Of a stretch of 64,000 bases of DNA, positions 37,416 through 46,892 are shown piece by piece. The notes under the pieces were generated by a model, which did not search any database, was not told the origin of the DNA, and saw only the letters and a list, made by a program, of their open reading frames with translations. The stretch spans positions 1-64,000 of the forward strand of contig NZ_PEBJ01000003.1 of assembly GCF_002802915.1 (NCBI RefSeq), written 5' to 3'. This DNA comes from Bifidobacterium felsineum. GTDB taxonomy: Bacteria; Actinomycetota; Actinomycetes; Actinomycetales; Bifidobacteriaceae. A program made the translations under genes and the position numbers. Each line of letters begins with the position of its first letter. The stretch's first letter is position 1.

Positions 37416-39185
37416 TCAGTAAATGAACAGGCCCCAGAATGCGAAGAACAGCAATACGTAGAGCATGGCGAACGTAACCAACCAGAACAGGATGCGGCCG
37501 AATCGTGTGGAGGCGAGTACCGGCTCCTGACCGGTAATGATATTTTTGACCGCGTCCTTACGCGGCGGCCATTGAATAAGTCCACGATGCCAAGCGACTT
37601 CAATCAAACGCATGAACACGCGCGACCATGCCCACACCACCATAATCGACACCACTTGGATGACCGGCCAGCTCCAATACATCACACCTGGCGTTTCCGT
37701 AGGTGCGCTACCCCAGGCAAGTTTGACGACGCCCATCACCACCTGGCCGAGGCCCGCAAAGAAAATCGCCAATGTGGCCAGCGTGGAAAGCGTCAATGTG
37801 AGCAACGCATTGCCGAAGCCATGCGCGAATCCCAGAATCTTCGGTTTGGCTGGTAGCGATCCGCCCTGCCGCAATGCCACGCGCCGCTGCTTACGCCAGC
37901 GCACGTCCGAAATGAACTTGCGGATAATAGCCACGATTCCCAGCACGGTTGAGGCCAGCAGCAACAACGCCATGGTGACGTGCAGTATCACGCCATATAC
38001 CGTTCCCGATGGTCGTGCCTTCAATGCGCCTGGCAGGCCAATGGACTGATACAAGTTCGTGCCGGCCACCCGTTCGCTGGTCTGCTTCAGACCTCGCGTG
38101 GTGCCCACCGCCCAGTCGATGAGGTCATCCACATAGGCGTCGGCGAATGGTGTGCCTTCCTCGGCCTCATCGCCTAAACGTAACACGTGATTGGCCACAG
38201 GGTAGCTACGCACCGTCACATTCCAATTGCCCGCCTCATGCGCGTTGTAGAGAATCGCGCGTACTCCCTCCACTTGGGCGGTCATCACATCCTTGGACCC
38301 GTATGCCACATACGTTGGGATGGAGTAGGCGGTGGGATTGAGGGTGTCCAGGTCAAGGTTGGTCAGGCCGAACATCCCCGCATCGACACTGAACAGACGC
38401 TGCACAATGGATTGGTATCCATCGTTGGCACCGGCCAAGGTGAAATCCTGGGTGACGAAGAATCCCAATGATTGGCGTGGCGAAAACACCATCGGGCTCA
38501 GAAGAATCTGGAATGAGATGTGATGGTCCAGTCCAAGCAGGTATGAGGAGATCCAAGTCGATTCCGATGTGGCATAGATACCGACCTGTTTCGCGTCGAC
38601 GGCATTCAGTCCACGTAGGTATTCGATGACCTGATCGTAGGCTTTGGCCGACGCCGGATAATCACGGTTGATGTCAGTGGTATTCCACACCGGCTTATCC
38701 ATCACTGCCGTTACGAATCCGGCTGAAGCAAGATCGGATGCCACGTCTCCAAAGGAATTGTCAGCGGTGCCGTAACCTGCACCATGCATGAACACCACAG
38801 CCGGATGTGCGCCGGAAGCTCCCTGAGGCTCGCGAATCAGCACTTTGATTGCCTGCACGCCGCTGGCGCTGGCCTTGTTCCGCTCCCCCTGTTGTTTGGA
38901 CAGCGAACCATCGCGCGCGATGTTCAGCGTTATCGACCGCTCCGCAACCTCGTAGGTTCCTTTGGCGGGCAATGTCTGATTGTCTGGAACATCGAACGTC
39001 ACATCCGTATCGTCGCTCAGCGTGGCCATTGATTGGCCTGTGGGCTCGATGTTCCAGGGCACCGTGGTGAGGTTCGAAATCGAAACCAGAATGCCGATCA
39101 GAATGATGAAAATGGGCAAGCTCACCATAAGCCGGTGGCCACGGGTCCACGGCTTGACCGCATGTTGCTGGTTCTGATCGGACAC
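37416..39185 (-). CDS. Membrane-embedded alpha/beta hydrolase
   Basis: 589 residues. A membrane anchor lies at about 18-40. The hydrolase domain carries VVFMHGAGYG (oxyanion region), a nucleophile elbow ATSES with Ser207, a later GSKD and PVANHVLRLG, which could supply Asp and His. About four C-terminal membrane segments follow, from about residue 400. The combined architecture, catalytic domain outside and helix bundle at the C-terminus, is unusual. Substrate unknown: an ester of a lipid or envelope polymer is a guess. It is followed by the large TPR gene on the same strand and preceded by ispG. Confidence 0.78.
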   Translation of the reverse strand: MSDQNQQHAVKPWTRGHRLMVSLPIFIILIGILVSISNLTTVPWNIEPTGQSMATLSDDTDVTFDVPDNQTLPAKGTYEVAERSITLNIARDGSLSKQQGERNKASASGVQAIKVLIREPQGASGAHPAVVFMHGAGYGTADNSFGDVASDLASAGFVTAVMDKPVWNTTDINRDYPASAKAYDQVIEYLRGLNAVDAKQVGIYATSESTWISSYLLGLDHHISFQILLSPMVFSPRQSLGFFVTQDFTLAGANDGYQSIVQRLFSVDAGMFGLTNLDLDTLNPTAYSIPTYVAYGSKDVMTAQVEGVRAILYNAHEAGNWNVTVRSYPVANHVLRLGDEAEEGTPFADAYVDDLIDWAVGTTRGLKQTSERVAGTNLYQSIGLPGALKARPSGTVYGVILHVTMALLLLASTVLGIVAIIRKFISDVRWRKQRRVALRQGGSLPAKPKILGFAHGFGNALLTLTLSTLATLAIFFAGLGQVVMGVVKLAWGSAPTETPGVMYWSWPVIQVVSIMVVWAWSRVFMRLIEVAWHRGLIQWPPRKDAVKNIITGQEPVLASTRFGRILFWLVTFAMLYVLLFFAFWGLFIY

Positions 39186-39196
39186 GTCGAGTGACG

Positions 39197-40414
39197 TCAG
39201 TGGCCGGGATGCTGGATGGGCACGACTACCGGACCAGTGGCATTGGCCGGCACCTTGCCTTCGGCTTCCATCTGCGAGGCGATGTCGTTGGCAATGGTGA
39301 GCAGCGTATCCACGATCTGGTCTTCCGGCACGGTCTTGATGACCTTGCCCTTGATGAAGATCTGGCCCTTGCCGTTGCCGGAGGCGACGCCAAGATCGGC
39401 TTCGCGAGCCTCACCGGGACCGTTGACGATGCAGCCCATGACGGCCACGCGAATCGGAGCGGTGATGTCTTTGAGCCCCTCGGTCACCGCGGAGGCCAGC
39501 TGGATCACATCCACTTGGGCGCGACCACAGCTCGGGCAGGAGATGATATCGAACTTGCGCGGACGCAATCCCATGTATTCCAGAAGCTTGCAGCCGACTT
39601 TGACCTCTTCGACAGGCGGCGCGGAGAGGGACACACGAATCGTATCGCCGATGCCTTCTGCCAGCAACGCGCCAAAAGCCAGGCAGGACTTGATGGTGCC
39701 CTGCCATGCCGGACCAGCCTCGGTAACGCCGAGGTGCAGCGGCCAGTCGCCTTTGGATGCGAGCAGCCGGTAGGTCTCCACCATGGTGATCACATCGTGG
39801 TGTTTGACTGAGATCTTGAAATCGTGGAAGCCGACGTCTTCGAACATATGGGCTTCCTTCAAGGCAGAGGCCACCAGCGCTTCCGGAGTCGGGCCGCCGT
39901 ACTTGGCATACAGTTCCTTGTCGAGCGATCCGGCGTTCACACCAATGCGCAATGAGATGCCGGCATCGGTCGCCGCCTTGCAGATGGAGGGACCGACCTC
40001 GTCGAATTTGCGTATGTTGCCCGGGTTCACGCGGACGGCGGCACAACCGGCGTCAATGGCCTGGAACACGTACTTCGACTGGAAATGGATATCGGCAATC
40101 ACCGGAATCGGCGACTTCTTGCAGATCTCCGGCAACGCGTCGGCATCATCCTGACTCGGCACGGCAACGCGGACGATATCGCAGCCGGCTGCGGTGAGCT
40201 CTGCGATTTGCTGCAGGGTGGCGCCCACGTTGGCGGTGAGTGTGTTGGTCATCGACTGCACGGAGATGGGCGCTCCCCCACCGACCGGCACAGGACCGAC
40301 CATGATGCGACGGGACTTGCGCCTTGGGTGCAAGGGAGATTCGCTGGTGAGCGCAACCGGATCGCCGGTTTTACGGAACGGCTTTTCTACAGGATTCAAG
40401 CTCATGCCTTTCAT
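39197..40414 (-). CDS. ispG: 4-hydroxy-3-methylbut-2-en-1-yl diphosphate synthase
   Basis: 405 residues, the sixth step of the MEP isoprenoid pathway, making HMBPP from MEcPP. The TIM-barrel part includes [16 protein letters not shown] and RVNPGNIR. The cluster ligands are in [12 protein letters not shown] and CIVNGPGEA. It lies just downstream of dxr on the same strand with a 49-bp gap, so two MEP genes are together. Start at 40414; an ATG at 40405 is possible. Confidence 0.97.
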   Translation of the reverse strand: MKGMSLNPVEKPFRKTGDPVALTSESPLHPRRKSRRIMVGPVPVGGGAPISVQSMTNTLTANVGATLQQIAELTAAGCDIVRVAVPSQDDADALPEICKKSPIPVIADIHFQSKYVFQAIDAGCAAVRVNPGNIRKFDEVGPSICKAATDAGISLRIGVNAGSLDKELYAKYGGPTPEALVASALKEAHMFEDVGFHDFKISVKHHDVITMVETYRLLASKGDWPLHLGVTEAGPAWQGTIKSCLAFGALLAEGIGDTIRVSLSAPPVEEVKVGCKLLEYMGLRPRKFDIISCPSCGRAQVDVIQLASAVTEGLKDITAPIRVAVMGCIVNGPGEAREADLGVASGNGKGQIFIKGKVIKTVPEDQIVDTLLTIANDIASQMEAEGKVPANATGPVVVPIQHPGH

Positions 40415-40463
40415 ATTCTTGGTCTTCCCGCAAAATCACAGGGAAGATACCGAGAAGAAACTG

Positions 40464-41651
40464 CTACTTGCTTATCAGAACATCCGCGCGTCTGCGGGCT
40501 TCAAGCTCCAGTTGGTTCATTTCCTCCACGTCGGTGAACAACGGGTTGCCGCGCAATTCGGCGTCCATCTCGTCCAACACCTCTTTGACCGTGTCCACAA
40601 TGCCCAGATACGGCAGACGATGATCGAGGAAAGCATGCACGGCCTGTTCATTGGCGGCGTTGAGCACCGCCGTATGCTTTTCGGACGCGGCCAGGCAATG
40701 GCGGGCCAATTGCACGGCGGGGAATGCCTCGTTGTCCAGCGGCTCGAAGGTCCATGTGGCGGCCTTGGTCCAGTCACAGGCTGCGGCCACATGATCCATA
40801 CGATCGGGGGCGGAAAGGCCTAATGCGATAGGCAGGCGCATATCCGGCGGCGAGGCCTGGCTGATGGTGGCACCGTCCATGAATTCAACCATGGAGTGGA
40901 CGATGGATTGCGGATGAACCGTCACATCGATACGCTCCGGCGGAATATCGAACAGCCGGGAAGCCTCGATGACTTCAAGTCCTTTATTCATCAGGGTCGA
41001 GGAATTGATCGTCACCACAGGCCCCATGTTCCACGTGGGGTGATGCAAGGCTTGTTCAGGGGTGATGTGCTGCATATCCGCACGCTTCCAACCGCGGAAC
41101 GGACCACCTGATGCGGTGACCACAAGTTTGGAAACTTCGGCATGCGTACCGGAACGCAGGGATTGCCAGATGGCGGAATGCTCGGAATCAACCGGATTGA
41201 TCTGGTTGTCGCGAACCTGAGAGCCGAACAGCAGATGGCCGCCAGCCACCACGGACTCCTTGTTGGCCAAAGCCAGTTGGGAACCGGCCTGTAGCGCAGC
41301 GATGGATGGTTCAAGGCCGATTGATCCAGTGATGCCGTTCAATACAACGTCGGCTCCGGATGCGGCGAGTGCGATTACCGCTTCGGGGCCGCCGCTAACC
41401 TGTGTTTGTGGTGCACCGGCCTGAATCAGGGCTTCTTCCAGTGCCTTGACCTTGGACGCATCGAACACGGCTACCTGCGGCACGTGGAATTGCGCCGCCT
41501 GCTGGGCCAGGAGCTCGATATGTGCGCCGCCCGCCGCCAAACCGGTTACGGTAAAGCGTTCGGGGTGGCGCTTGATGACATCCAGTCCCTGGGTGCCGAT
41601 GGAGCCTGTGGAACCAAGGAGTACGACATTACGATGGGAGACTTCGCTCAC
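40464..41651 (-). CDS. dxr: 1-deoxy-D-xylulose 5-phosphate reductoisomerase
   Basis: 395 residues. It converts DXP to MEP with NADPH and a divalent metal. LLGSTGSIGTQGLDVI binds NADPH; NKESVVAGGHLL, TASGGPFRGW and HPQSIVHSMVEFMDG are the active-site motifs. The usual rseP-like gene between dxr and ispG is missing. Its GTG start overlaps the stop of the upstream gene by four bases. Confidence 0.97.
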   Translation of the reverse strand: MSEVSHRNVVLLGSTGSIGTQGLDVIKRHPERFTVTGLAAGGAHIELLAQQAAQFHVPQVAVFDASKVKALEEALIQAGAPQTQVSGGPEAVIALAASGADVVLNGITGSIGLEPSIAALQAGSQLALANKESVVAGGHLLFGSQVRDNQINPVDSEHSAIWQSLRSGTHAEVSKLVVTASGGPFRGWKRADMQHITPEQALHHPTWNMGPVVTINSSTLMNKGLEVIEASRLFDIPPERIDVTVHPQSIVHSMVEFMDGATISQASPPDMRLPIALGLSAPDRMDHVAAACDWTKAATWTFEPLDNEAFPAVQLARHCLAASEKHTAVLNAANEQAVHAFLDHRLPYLGIVDTVKEVLDEMDAELRGNPLFTDVEEMNQLELEARRRADVLISK

Positions 41652-43216
41652 TGTTCCTTCTTCATATCGTCATCGTTCAAAGTGGGGAATGAAAGATCCG
41701 GGATTGATACGCCGAGGTCATCGTCCAGATTGGGGATGAGCGGGAAGAGATTGCCGGACTTGTTGGTTTCGGCATCTTTCTTCGGCTCGGCAGATTCATT
41801 TACCGGCTGAGGCTGTGTTTGCGGCTGTGCCACCGGCACGGGCTCTGGCTGCGGTGCCGCCGTTGCAGGCTGCTGCGGTTGCGTTTCCGGAACAGATGAA
41901 GGAGCGGGGTCTGTTGTATGCGCAGGCTTGTTTGCCGGAGCGAACGATGATGGCATGGCAGGTGAATCGTTGAGCTTCAGCGCGTTCGGCGTATCGAGAT
42001 TTGGCATCTTGGGAGTGAATGACGAAACATCCACAGCCGGCAATTCTTGGGAAATTTCAGCCATATGAGCCAGTGCGGCCAAAGACGAATTGTTTTCCGT
42101 CACGTCCGCGATCGCTGGGATCGGAGCCTGAGCGGCTGCTGCGGTTCCACCATCGGATGCAGCAGGAACCGCAGCCGCAACCGGTGCCGCAGCGGTGGAA
42201 ACCGGATGGATTGCAGGTTGGAATGATGGCAACGATTCAGGTTCCGGGGTCGGCTGGTACGCCGGAGCGTGTGGTGCAGCAGCCGTAGACTGTTCGGAGG
42301 CAGGCGTCGAAGCCACGGCTGCGGGAGCATATGACACGGGAGCAGGATTGACGGCAGCCGGGGCCTCCGCGACCTGTGAAGTAGCTGGAGCCGGGAACAG
42401 GTTCTGTTCCGCCTTGCGTAACGCATCAAAAGACTCACCAGTAGCGGCAGCAGCGGGAGCCACCTCGGCAGAACGCTCAACACCTGCCGCAATCAGCGGC
42501 GAGACCTCATCGGCGGCGGCAGGGGAAGCATTATCGGCCGGCGCGGTTTGTTCCGCCGAAGCGGGACCGTTGGTCACATAATCACTCACGCGTGCGTAGG
42601 ATTCCAAACGGCTGAGCAGTTGGACGCATACATTGAGGAAGTAATCGACCTGACGCTCGTCATAGCCTTTCTTGCCTTTGCGCTGCGTGAAGATCACGTT
42701 ATTCACCGAGCTGGCATTAAGGTCCGCCAAACCTTTCACATCGTCCTGAGTAACACCGTCGACGCCGAGTGCGGCCGCTGCCTTATCAACCACTTGATCG
42801 GCGATGCGATCCACTTGCTTCTTATCGTATGAGGGGTGTTTCGGCTCACCGGGCTTGAATCGTTCAAGTGGGGCGCGCTCCACATGTGAGGCAACTTCCT
42901 GATACAGCTTCTCGGTCTGGGCCTTCCATGCCACACGACCCTGCTGCGAGATTTCCCACGCGGTCTGCTTATCGACCACGGCACGCTCAAGGCGGTTCAA
43001 CGTTGCATCGACTTGGCTAATCACATAACCGTTTTTGGCCAAATCAAAGGAAACAGATTGAATGTCCTGCTGGGTGAGATTGATGCCATCACTGTCGTAC
43101 AAGGCATGCGCACGTTCCAGAAAAGCATCCACCTGCGCGGTATCGTATCCCAGCTTGCGCTTACCGGCATGCGCGATTCCTGCCTTGCCGTCCCCTTCAC
43201 GAACTTCCTTCGCCAT
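41648..43216 (-). CDS. Multi-repeat DivIVA-domain-like protein with Pro/Ala-rich tail
   Basis: 522 residues. The N-terminal 200 residues hold four copies of a DivIVA-type motif: LGYDTAQVDAFLERA, NGYVISQVDATLNRLE, PSYDKKQVDRIADQV and KGYDERQVDYFLNV. This is the short GYD-x2-QVD-x-FL signature of DivI1A repeats. Residues about 220-470 are a low-complexity Ala/Pro/Gln linker. The acidic C-terminus ends LDDDLGVSIPDLSFPTLNDDD. It may bind membranes or DivIVA at poles, which is inference. Translationally coupled to dxr by overlap; GGAGG lies upstream of its ATG. Confidence 0.75.
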   Translation of the reverse strand: MAKEVREGDGKAGIAHAGKRKLGYDTAQVDAFLERAHALYDSDGINLTQQDIQSVSFDLAKNGYVISQVDATLNRLERAVVDKQTAWEISQQGRVAWKAQTEKLYQEVASHVERAPLERFKPGEPKHPSYDKKQVDRIADQVVDKAAAALGVDGVTQDDVKGLADLNASSVNNVIFTQRKGKKGYDERQVDYFLNVCVQLLSRLESYARVSDYVTNGPASAEQTAPADNASPAAADEVSPLIAAGVERSAEVAPAAAATGESFDALRKAEQNLFPAPATSQVAEAPAAVNPAPVSYAPAAVASTPASEQSTAAAPHAPAYQPTPEPESLPSFQPAIHPVSTAAAPVAAAVPAASDGGTAAAAQAPIPAIADVTENNSSLAALAHMAEISQELPAVDVSSFTPKMPNLDTPNALKLNDSPAMPSSFAPANKPAHTTDPAPSSVPETQPQQPATAAPQPEPVPVAQPQTQPQPVNESAEPKKDAETNKSGNLFPLIPNLDDDLGVSIPDLSFPTLNDDDMKKEQ

Positions 43217-43489
43217 CGGTTAATCAACCTCCTGCTGGATGAAACACTCTGTTCACCACTTTACGTGACTGTTACGACTCAGTCTCTCCCGTTCGATGGA
43301 GTTTCACAGTTTATAGCGTTTGTTGGAGCAATCATGCCGATTACCGCATGACGCAGATACATTTTGGGCACATTTTGGGCACATTTTTCTGAAAACGGGT
43401 GAAAAACGGTGAAACCGGATGAAAATGAAAAAACCGCTCAACCCTACTCCAATAAGGCTTTGCGGCTTGTTTCCAACAATCTCGAACTG
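43217..43489. other. tRNA-proximal gap with phage-arm-like direct repeats
   Basis: CATTTTGGGCA occurs twice in tandem and partly a third time (43360-43391). On the minus strand this reads TGCCCAAAATG repeats about 100 bp past the tRNA-Val 3' end. Further A-rich near repeats (GGTGAAAAACGGTGAAACCGG) follow. Such repeats resemble integrase arm sites beside tRNA attachment sites. No integrase gene is present. Confidence 0.4.
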
Positions 43490-43563
43490 TGGGCAATGAG
43501 GGACTCGAACCCCCGACATCCACCGTGTAAAGGTGGCGCTCTAACCAACTGAGCTAATTGCCC
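43490..43563 (-). tRNA. tRNA-Val (anticodon UAC)
   Basis: The cloverleaf is complete: acceptor GGGCAAT/ATTGCCC, D-arm AGCTCAGTTGGTTAGAGC, anticodon stem CCACC/GGTGG with loop TTTACAC (anticodon TAC), and T-arm GGGGGTTCGAGTCCC. The discriminator is A and CCA is not encoded. It decodes GUA and probably GUG. Confidence 0.97.
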
Positions 43564-43667
43564 GCGGGTGTCCACAATAGCGCATGACCGGCATAATCTG
43601 TCAACTTCCCCTGTTCGGGCGTGCCGCGCATCGCGTCTGGCTTGCGGACCTATGCGTTAAGAAAAAG

Positions 43668-44093
43668 TCAGCGGCCCTTGCCGAAGGCACGCAGGCGAAT
43701 ACCATTCCAATCCTTGCTGACGGTCAGCGGGGTGGCGGCATTCATGCCAGCGGTTTGGGCTGCGGACTGTACGGTGGAGGAGCTTGCAGCACCCGGACGG
43801 CCCGGCTTGGGGGTCAGCACCCACATCGGAGCATCGTCATCCAATACACCGCAGGCGTCGACGATGGTGTCGGACAATTCATCCTCATCATCACCATCGC
43901 GCCACCACAGAATGACTCCGTCCACGGCGGAGTTGTAGTCCTCGTCCACGAGGTCTTCGCCCGTGAGGTCCTCGATCTTGGCGCGGATGGAATCATCCAC
44001 GTCGTCGTCCCAAAGCCACTCCTGGACGATGTCGCCAGGCTCAAACCCAAATTCTTCCGCGTTCTGTGATGCCGTTTGATTCACAGAGCACAC
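43668..44093 (-). CDS. DUF3052 family protein
   Basis: 141 residues, acidic. EEFGFEPGDIVQEWLWDDDVDD and AVDGVILWWRDGDDEDELSD match the actinobacterial DUF3052 family as I recall it; no biochemical role is known to me. Start at ATG 44093; a GTG three codons later also fits. The final 30 residues (LTVSKDWNGIRLRAFGKG) are the conserved end. It is monocistronic, with tRNA-Val downstream. Confidence 0.8.
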   Translation of the reverse strand: MCSVNQTASQNAEEFGFEPGDIVQEWLWDDDVDDSIRAKIEDLTGEDLVDEDYNSAVDGVILWWRDGDDEDELSDTIVDACGVLDDDAPMWVLTPKPGRPGAASSSTVQSAAQTAGMNAATPLTVSKDWNGIRLRAFGKGR

Positions 44094-44173
44094 ATTAGCA
44101 AGTCTTAGCGAACAATCGCGTTAACTTTCATAAAAAATCTCGCTGATTGACCACCAAATGTGTCGCACACCGG

Positions 44174-45013
44174 TCACGCGGCACAGTGCGGCAACTGCTC
44201 GCCTTGCCCTTTGCCGATGGACACCAGAGCCTGATACGCCTCCTCAAGCGTGGCGACGCGCACATCGCGCAACCCTTGCGGCACATGACCGACCACCTCG
44301 CCGCAATTGCCTTCCGGAGCGAGGAACCATGTGGCGCCATCGCGCTTGGCGCCAAGCATCTTCAAGCGGATGCCGCCGATTTTGCCGACCTTGCCTTTAG
44401 CGTTGATGGTGCCGGTGCCGGCGATGGTCTTGCCACCGCTTTCCTTGGCCGGAGTCAGTTTGTCGATCAGTCCCAGCGTATACATCATGCCGGCGGAGGG
44501 GCCACCAATCTTATCGACGTGCATCTCCACGTTCGCGTTTTTGAGACTGCCGGCGTCGAGGCCGAGCTCACTCGCATGCTGCTCGACATATTGCAGCCCC
44601 ACTTCGCTGGCTTTGCCCTGCGAACCGGACATGTCCTTATCGACCTTGCGCTGATACTCATCCGCCGTTTGCCCGATAGGCACCACAGCTTCACGCGGCA
44701 TGACCTCCACATGGGGGTTCGCCCACCCCCACACCGCCTGCGCATTGATAATCGGATATCCAGGCACACCGGAAGCACTTACAGTGACCAACAGCAGCTT
44801 GCCTGAATCCTTATAGGTGGTGACTCCATCGCCGGAAACGACGATGACATCGCTGCCGTCTGCCTTTCCAAGCACGTCCTGGGTAGGTCCCGGCATCTCA
44901 ATCACATACGGACTGGGCAGCAACAACACCACTACGCCCACTATCACAGCCAAAGCTCCCGCAAAATATCGCGGGGAGCGACCGGCAATATACTTCCTGA
45001 ATCGTGCGAACAT
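44174..45013 (-). CDS. YlbL-type PDZ/Lon-like (S16) membrane protease
   Basis: About 279 residues from the ATG at 45013. One N-terminal membrane helix (FAGALAVIVGVVVLLLP), then YVIEMPGPTQDVLG, a short PDZ-like middle, and an S16 domain. The catalytic dyad is the serine in GGPSAGMMYTLG and a lysine in GTINAKGKVGKIGG. It resembles Rv3194c-type actinobacterial proteins. Longer frames (to 45067 or 45166) would overlap the divergent gene's promoter and start, and none has a good ribosome site. Substrate unknown. Confidence 0.88.
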   Translation of the reverse strand: MFARFRKYIAGRSPRYFAGALAVIVGVVVLLLPSPYVIEMPGPTQDVLGKADGSDVIVVSGDGVTTYKDSGKLLLVTVSASGVPGYPIINAQAVWGWANPHVEVMPREAVVPIGQTADEYQRKVDKDMSGSQGKASEVGLQYVEQHASELGLDAGSLKNANVEMHVDKIGGPSAGMMYTLGLIDKLTPAKESGGKTIAGTGTINAKGKVGKIGGIRLKMLGAKRDGATWFLAPEGNCGEVVGHVPQGLRDVRVATLEEAYQALVSIGKGQGEQLPHCAA

Positions 45014-45164
45014 ATCCAATAGTGTAGGCAAGGGGTGGAAGCCGCAGTCATTCGGCTTCATCGACATTATCGGCGCTTGGCCCGGGGCGAACGGGCGCGG
45101 GCACCGCCTACACTTGTGGTAATCACATCTTGGGGTACCCATACCGCGGTAAAGAAGGATACGC

Positions 45165-46871
45165 ATGGACGAGAACGCGATTCACGAATGGTTGATCAAA
45201 TGTTTCGGCCCGATTCAGGGTGAAATGGCATGGCAGCAGATCAGCCAATTGCCTGAAGAGATCCGCGAGCAATTGATGAGCCAGGATCCGAGCCGCTTGC
45301 CCGATCCCAACGAAGTACAGCAGATGATGGCAGCGTTCACCGCAGGCGGGCTCAATACCATGTCCGACATGCAGCGCACGGTCGAGGAAGGCCCGATCAA
45401 TGTGAAGCTGGCCAAATCCATCGCCCTGCAGCAGGCCAATGCATCCGGATCTGATTCCAATGTCTCCGCTGTGGACGGCGAGGCGGCACGTCGTGCGATG
45501 AGCGAAGCGAATCTGTGGCTGGATACCGCCTGCGAATTCAATCCCGCTCCCGGTGAACCGGATGTGCTCACCCGCGCCGCTTGGGTGGAAGGAACCATCG
45601 ACCAGTGGGCCAAGTTCGCCGCTCCGGTTGCCGAATCGATGAACGACGCCCTGGCTTCTGTGATTTCCGAACGACTCGGCGGCATGTTGGGCGACGGCGA
45701 GGGCGAGATCGCCGGTATGTTCGCCGGTCCGGTGCCGATTCCGATCCCCGATGGCATGAAGGATCCTGCGCAATTGATGAAGCTGCTGGGCAATACATCG
45801 TTCGCCATGCAGCTAGGCCACGCCGCCGGCAATCTCAGTCATGAGGTGCATGGCAGTTTCGACCAGGGAATTGCACTGCTCAAGAACCCTGCAGGCGGTC
45901 TGATCGCTCAGAATGCCACTGAATATGCCGCGATGTTAAACGGCAAGACTCCCAGCGACGCGCAATCCGCAGCTTCGGCTGATGACGCTTCCACCACAGC
46001 TTCCGGCAATCCGATTGGCTTTACTTCGGCTCAGACTCCTGCGATGACCACCGAGGATGCCAATGCGCAGGATGCCGAACTGAACGCGCAATTCGAGGCC
46101 GCGTTCGCCGACTTCAACACCACTGAGAAGATTCCCGAGTCCGAAGTGCTTTCCTTCCTGGCCCTGCAGGAGATGGCGCATGCTCGCCTGTACGCTTCCG
46201 TTCCGTGGCTGATGCCACGATTCGAGGCGCTGATCGGCAAGTATGCCCGCGGTATTTCGATTGATTTGGACGCGATGGAAGAGCAGTTGCGCGATGCCAC
46301 CTCCATGGACCCTGAGTCGATTTCCGGCGCCGTGAACCTCACCAAGGTGGGCATTCCGGATACACCGGAGCAACGTGAGGCATTGGCTTCGCTGGAATCC
46401 CTACTGGCCATGGTGGAAGGCTGGGTGGATTGCGTGGTGTGGCGCGCAGGCATGGCGCATCTGCCGCATATCGAACAGCTTCGTGAGATGATGCGTCGCG
46501 AACGCGCCATGGGCGGTCCCGCCGAGCGCACATTCGAAAGTCTGCTCGGCCTGCAGCTGCGCCCGAAGCGCATGCGCGAAGCCGCCGGCTTGTGGGAGAT
46601 GATCACGGCAGCGGAGGGCTCCGAAGGCCGTGACGCCAAATGGTCGCACCCCGATCTGCTGCCGACCCTGCCTTCGGATGCACCTGCCGATCCGCAGTCT
46701 TCCGGCACGGCGAACGGTGACGCCTCCACCGCTTCCGGAGACGCCCATTCCGGACATCCGGCGGCGGATGGCAAGACTTCCGATATTGACTGGGACGCCG
46801 AATTGTCGAAGCTGCTTGACGAAGGCGAAGACGGCGACGATGAAGGCAACACCGGAAACGACGCCCAATAA
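45165..46871 (+). CDS. DUF2342/zincin-like protein with degenerate HExxH
   Basis: 568 residues. AWVEGTIDQWAKFAAPVAESMNDAL, then FLALQEMAHARLYASVPWL and the later RFESLLGLQLRPKRMREA, match the actinobacterial DUF2342 / TIGR03624 putative hydrolase family. The expected zinc motif reads QEMAH, so the first histidine is missing. The last 80 residues are acidic and low complexity. It is divergent from the S16 protease gene, an arrangement also seen in mycobacteria (Rv3194c/Rv3195, from memory). AAGAAGGA precedes the ATG. Confidence 0.83.
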   Translation: MDENAIHEWLIKCFGPIQGEMAWQQISQLPEEIREQLMSQDPSRLPDPNEVQQMMAAFTAGGLNTMSDMQRTVEEGPINVKLAKSIALQQANASGSDSNVSAVDGEAARRAMSEANLWLDTACEFNPAPGEPDVLTRAAWVEGTIDQWAKFAAPVAESMNDALASVISERLGGMLGDGEGEIAGMFAGPVPIPIPDGMKDPAQLMKLLGNTSFAMQLGHAAGNLSHEVHGSFDQGIALLKNPAGGLIAQNATEYAAMLNGKTPSDAQSAASADDASTTASGNPIGFTSAQTPAMTTEDANAQDAELNAQFEAAFADFNTTEKIPESEVLSFLALQEMAHARLYASVPWLMPRFEALIGKYARGISIDLDAMEEQLRDATSMDPESISGAVNLTKVGIPDTPEQREALASLESLLAMVEGWVDCVVWRAGMAHLPHIEQLREMMRRERAMGGPAERTFESLLGLQLRPKRMREAAGLWEMITAAEGSEGRDAKWSHPDLLPTLPSDAPADPQSSGTANGDASTASGDAHSGHPAADGKTSDIDWDAELSKLLDEGEDGDDEGNTGNDAQ

Positions 46872-46892
46872 TCGAACCGCATAATCCGCGGA

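Noticed and set aside
43304..43519. A 71-residue minus-strand frame across tRNA-Val
   Set aside because: It is a reading of the tRNA gene and its flanks, not a protein.
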